Source: Calothrix sp. MO_167.B12 (GTDB lineage: Bacteria > Cyanobacteriota > Cyanobacteriia > Cyanobacteriales > Nostocaceae). Taken from it: 36,731 nt of DNA. Shown piece after piece: positions 36,593 through 36,731 of the stretch. The DNA lies in the NCBI GenBank assembly GCA_030066045.1, contig JASJCJ010000034.1, positions 1-36,731 on the forward strand. Reading direction: 5' to 3'. Every line of letters starts with the position of its first letter. Position 1 is the first letter of the stretch. Under the pieces are notes generated by a model. It was not told the origin of the DNA. It was given only the letters and a program-made list of their open reading frames with translations, and searched no databases. Position numbers and translations under genes: made by a program.

Positions 36593-36626
36593 TTGTAGTG
36601 CGGGCATCTTGCCCGCTTTGTATGTA
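36593..36626. repeat. Palindromic repeat GTAGTGCGGGCA-tct-TGCCCGCTTT
   Basis: This is the second copy of the repeat at 23343-23370. A perfect 7-bp stem lies at 36600-36616. It ends only 10 bases before the group II intron start, so the intron sits just after a hairpin. Confidence 0.8.
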
Positions 36627-36635
36627 AAGGGAGCA

Positions 36636-36731
36636 GTGCGATTCGTTGTAGCTGAATCACGGTAACCAGTCCGTAAATAAAGCTACCAACCAACAACGGT
36701 TGAACTGTCAGTTGGATGAAGGTGAAAGTCC
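36636..36731 (+). mobile_element. 5' end of a group II intron, cut by the window edge
   Basis: The boundary GTGCG at 36636 fits the group II intron 5' consensus GUGYG. The following bases, including TAAATAAAGCTACCAACC, CAACGGTTGAACTGTCAG and the hallmark GGTGAAAGTCC at the window end, match domain I of bacterial group II introns as I know them in cyanobacteria. It is inserted 191 bp after dnaK, in sequence that I take to be intergenic. Whether it encodes a reverse transcriptase lies beyond the window. Confidence 0.75.

Overview
The window looks like chromosomal DNA of a filamentous, probably heterocyst-forming cyanobacterium (Nostocales). The grounds are frequent GCGATCGC (HIP1) octamers, heptamer STRR repeats between genes, a CyaC-type multidomain adenylate cyclase, a pilB-pilT-pilC cluster beside grpE-dnaK, and group II intron and TnpB remnants. 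The species cannot be named from the sequence alone.

Layout. 1-323 is a GC-rich stretch whose first 17 bases recur near 32.7 kb and which looks like the end of a mobile element. 549-1418 (-) is a secreted TPR protein. 1937-4623 (+) is a two-gene MacA/MacB-like exporter (adaptor and permease, no ATPase). 5190-7382 (+) is a TPR protein with what looks like a degenerate NTPase domain. 7622-9220 (-) is xseA-xseB, exonuclease VII. 9341-11151 is a mobile-element patch: an orphan TnpB-like protein without a zinc ribbon, a group II maturase C-terminal scrap and a long cruciform repeat. 11871-13154 (+) is an unrecognised pair: a small zinc-ribbon protein and a protein with two copies of a winged-helix-like domain. 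13259-14536 (-) is an APC amino-acid permease. 14867-16992 (-) is a DrrA/DrrB-like ABC-2 exporter. 17918-21415 (+) is cyaC, followed by a TonB-like protein carrying a 42/45-bp minisatellite (21522-22982) and tRNA-Gly(UCC).

The most unusual region is 23379-27903 (-). It lies between tRNA-Gly and pilC and is bracketed by two related palindromes. Four genes point the same way: an unknown 185-aa protein, a protein with an HNH-like motif plus a glycine-zipper membrane region, a small membrane-anchored helical protein, and a dynamin-like GTPase broken by a one-base frameshift. I do not recognise this combination as a named system. A membrane-acting defence or membrane-remodelling module is a reasonable but unproven reading.

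Beyond it lie pilC, pilT and pilB (type IV pilus assembly platform and motors, all -), then a region with mobile-element debris and a 142-bp MITE, then grpE and dnaK (+) with a strong stem-loop between them. The window ends inside the 5' end of a group II intron that starts 191 bp after dnaK, where dnaJ would often be expected.
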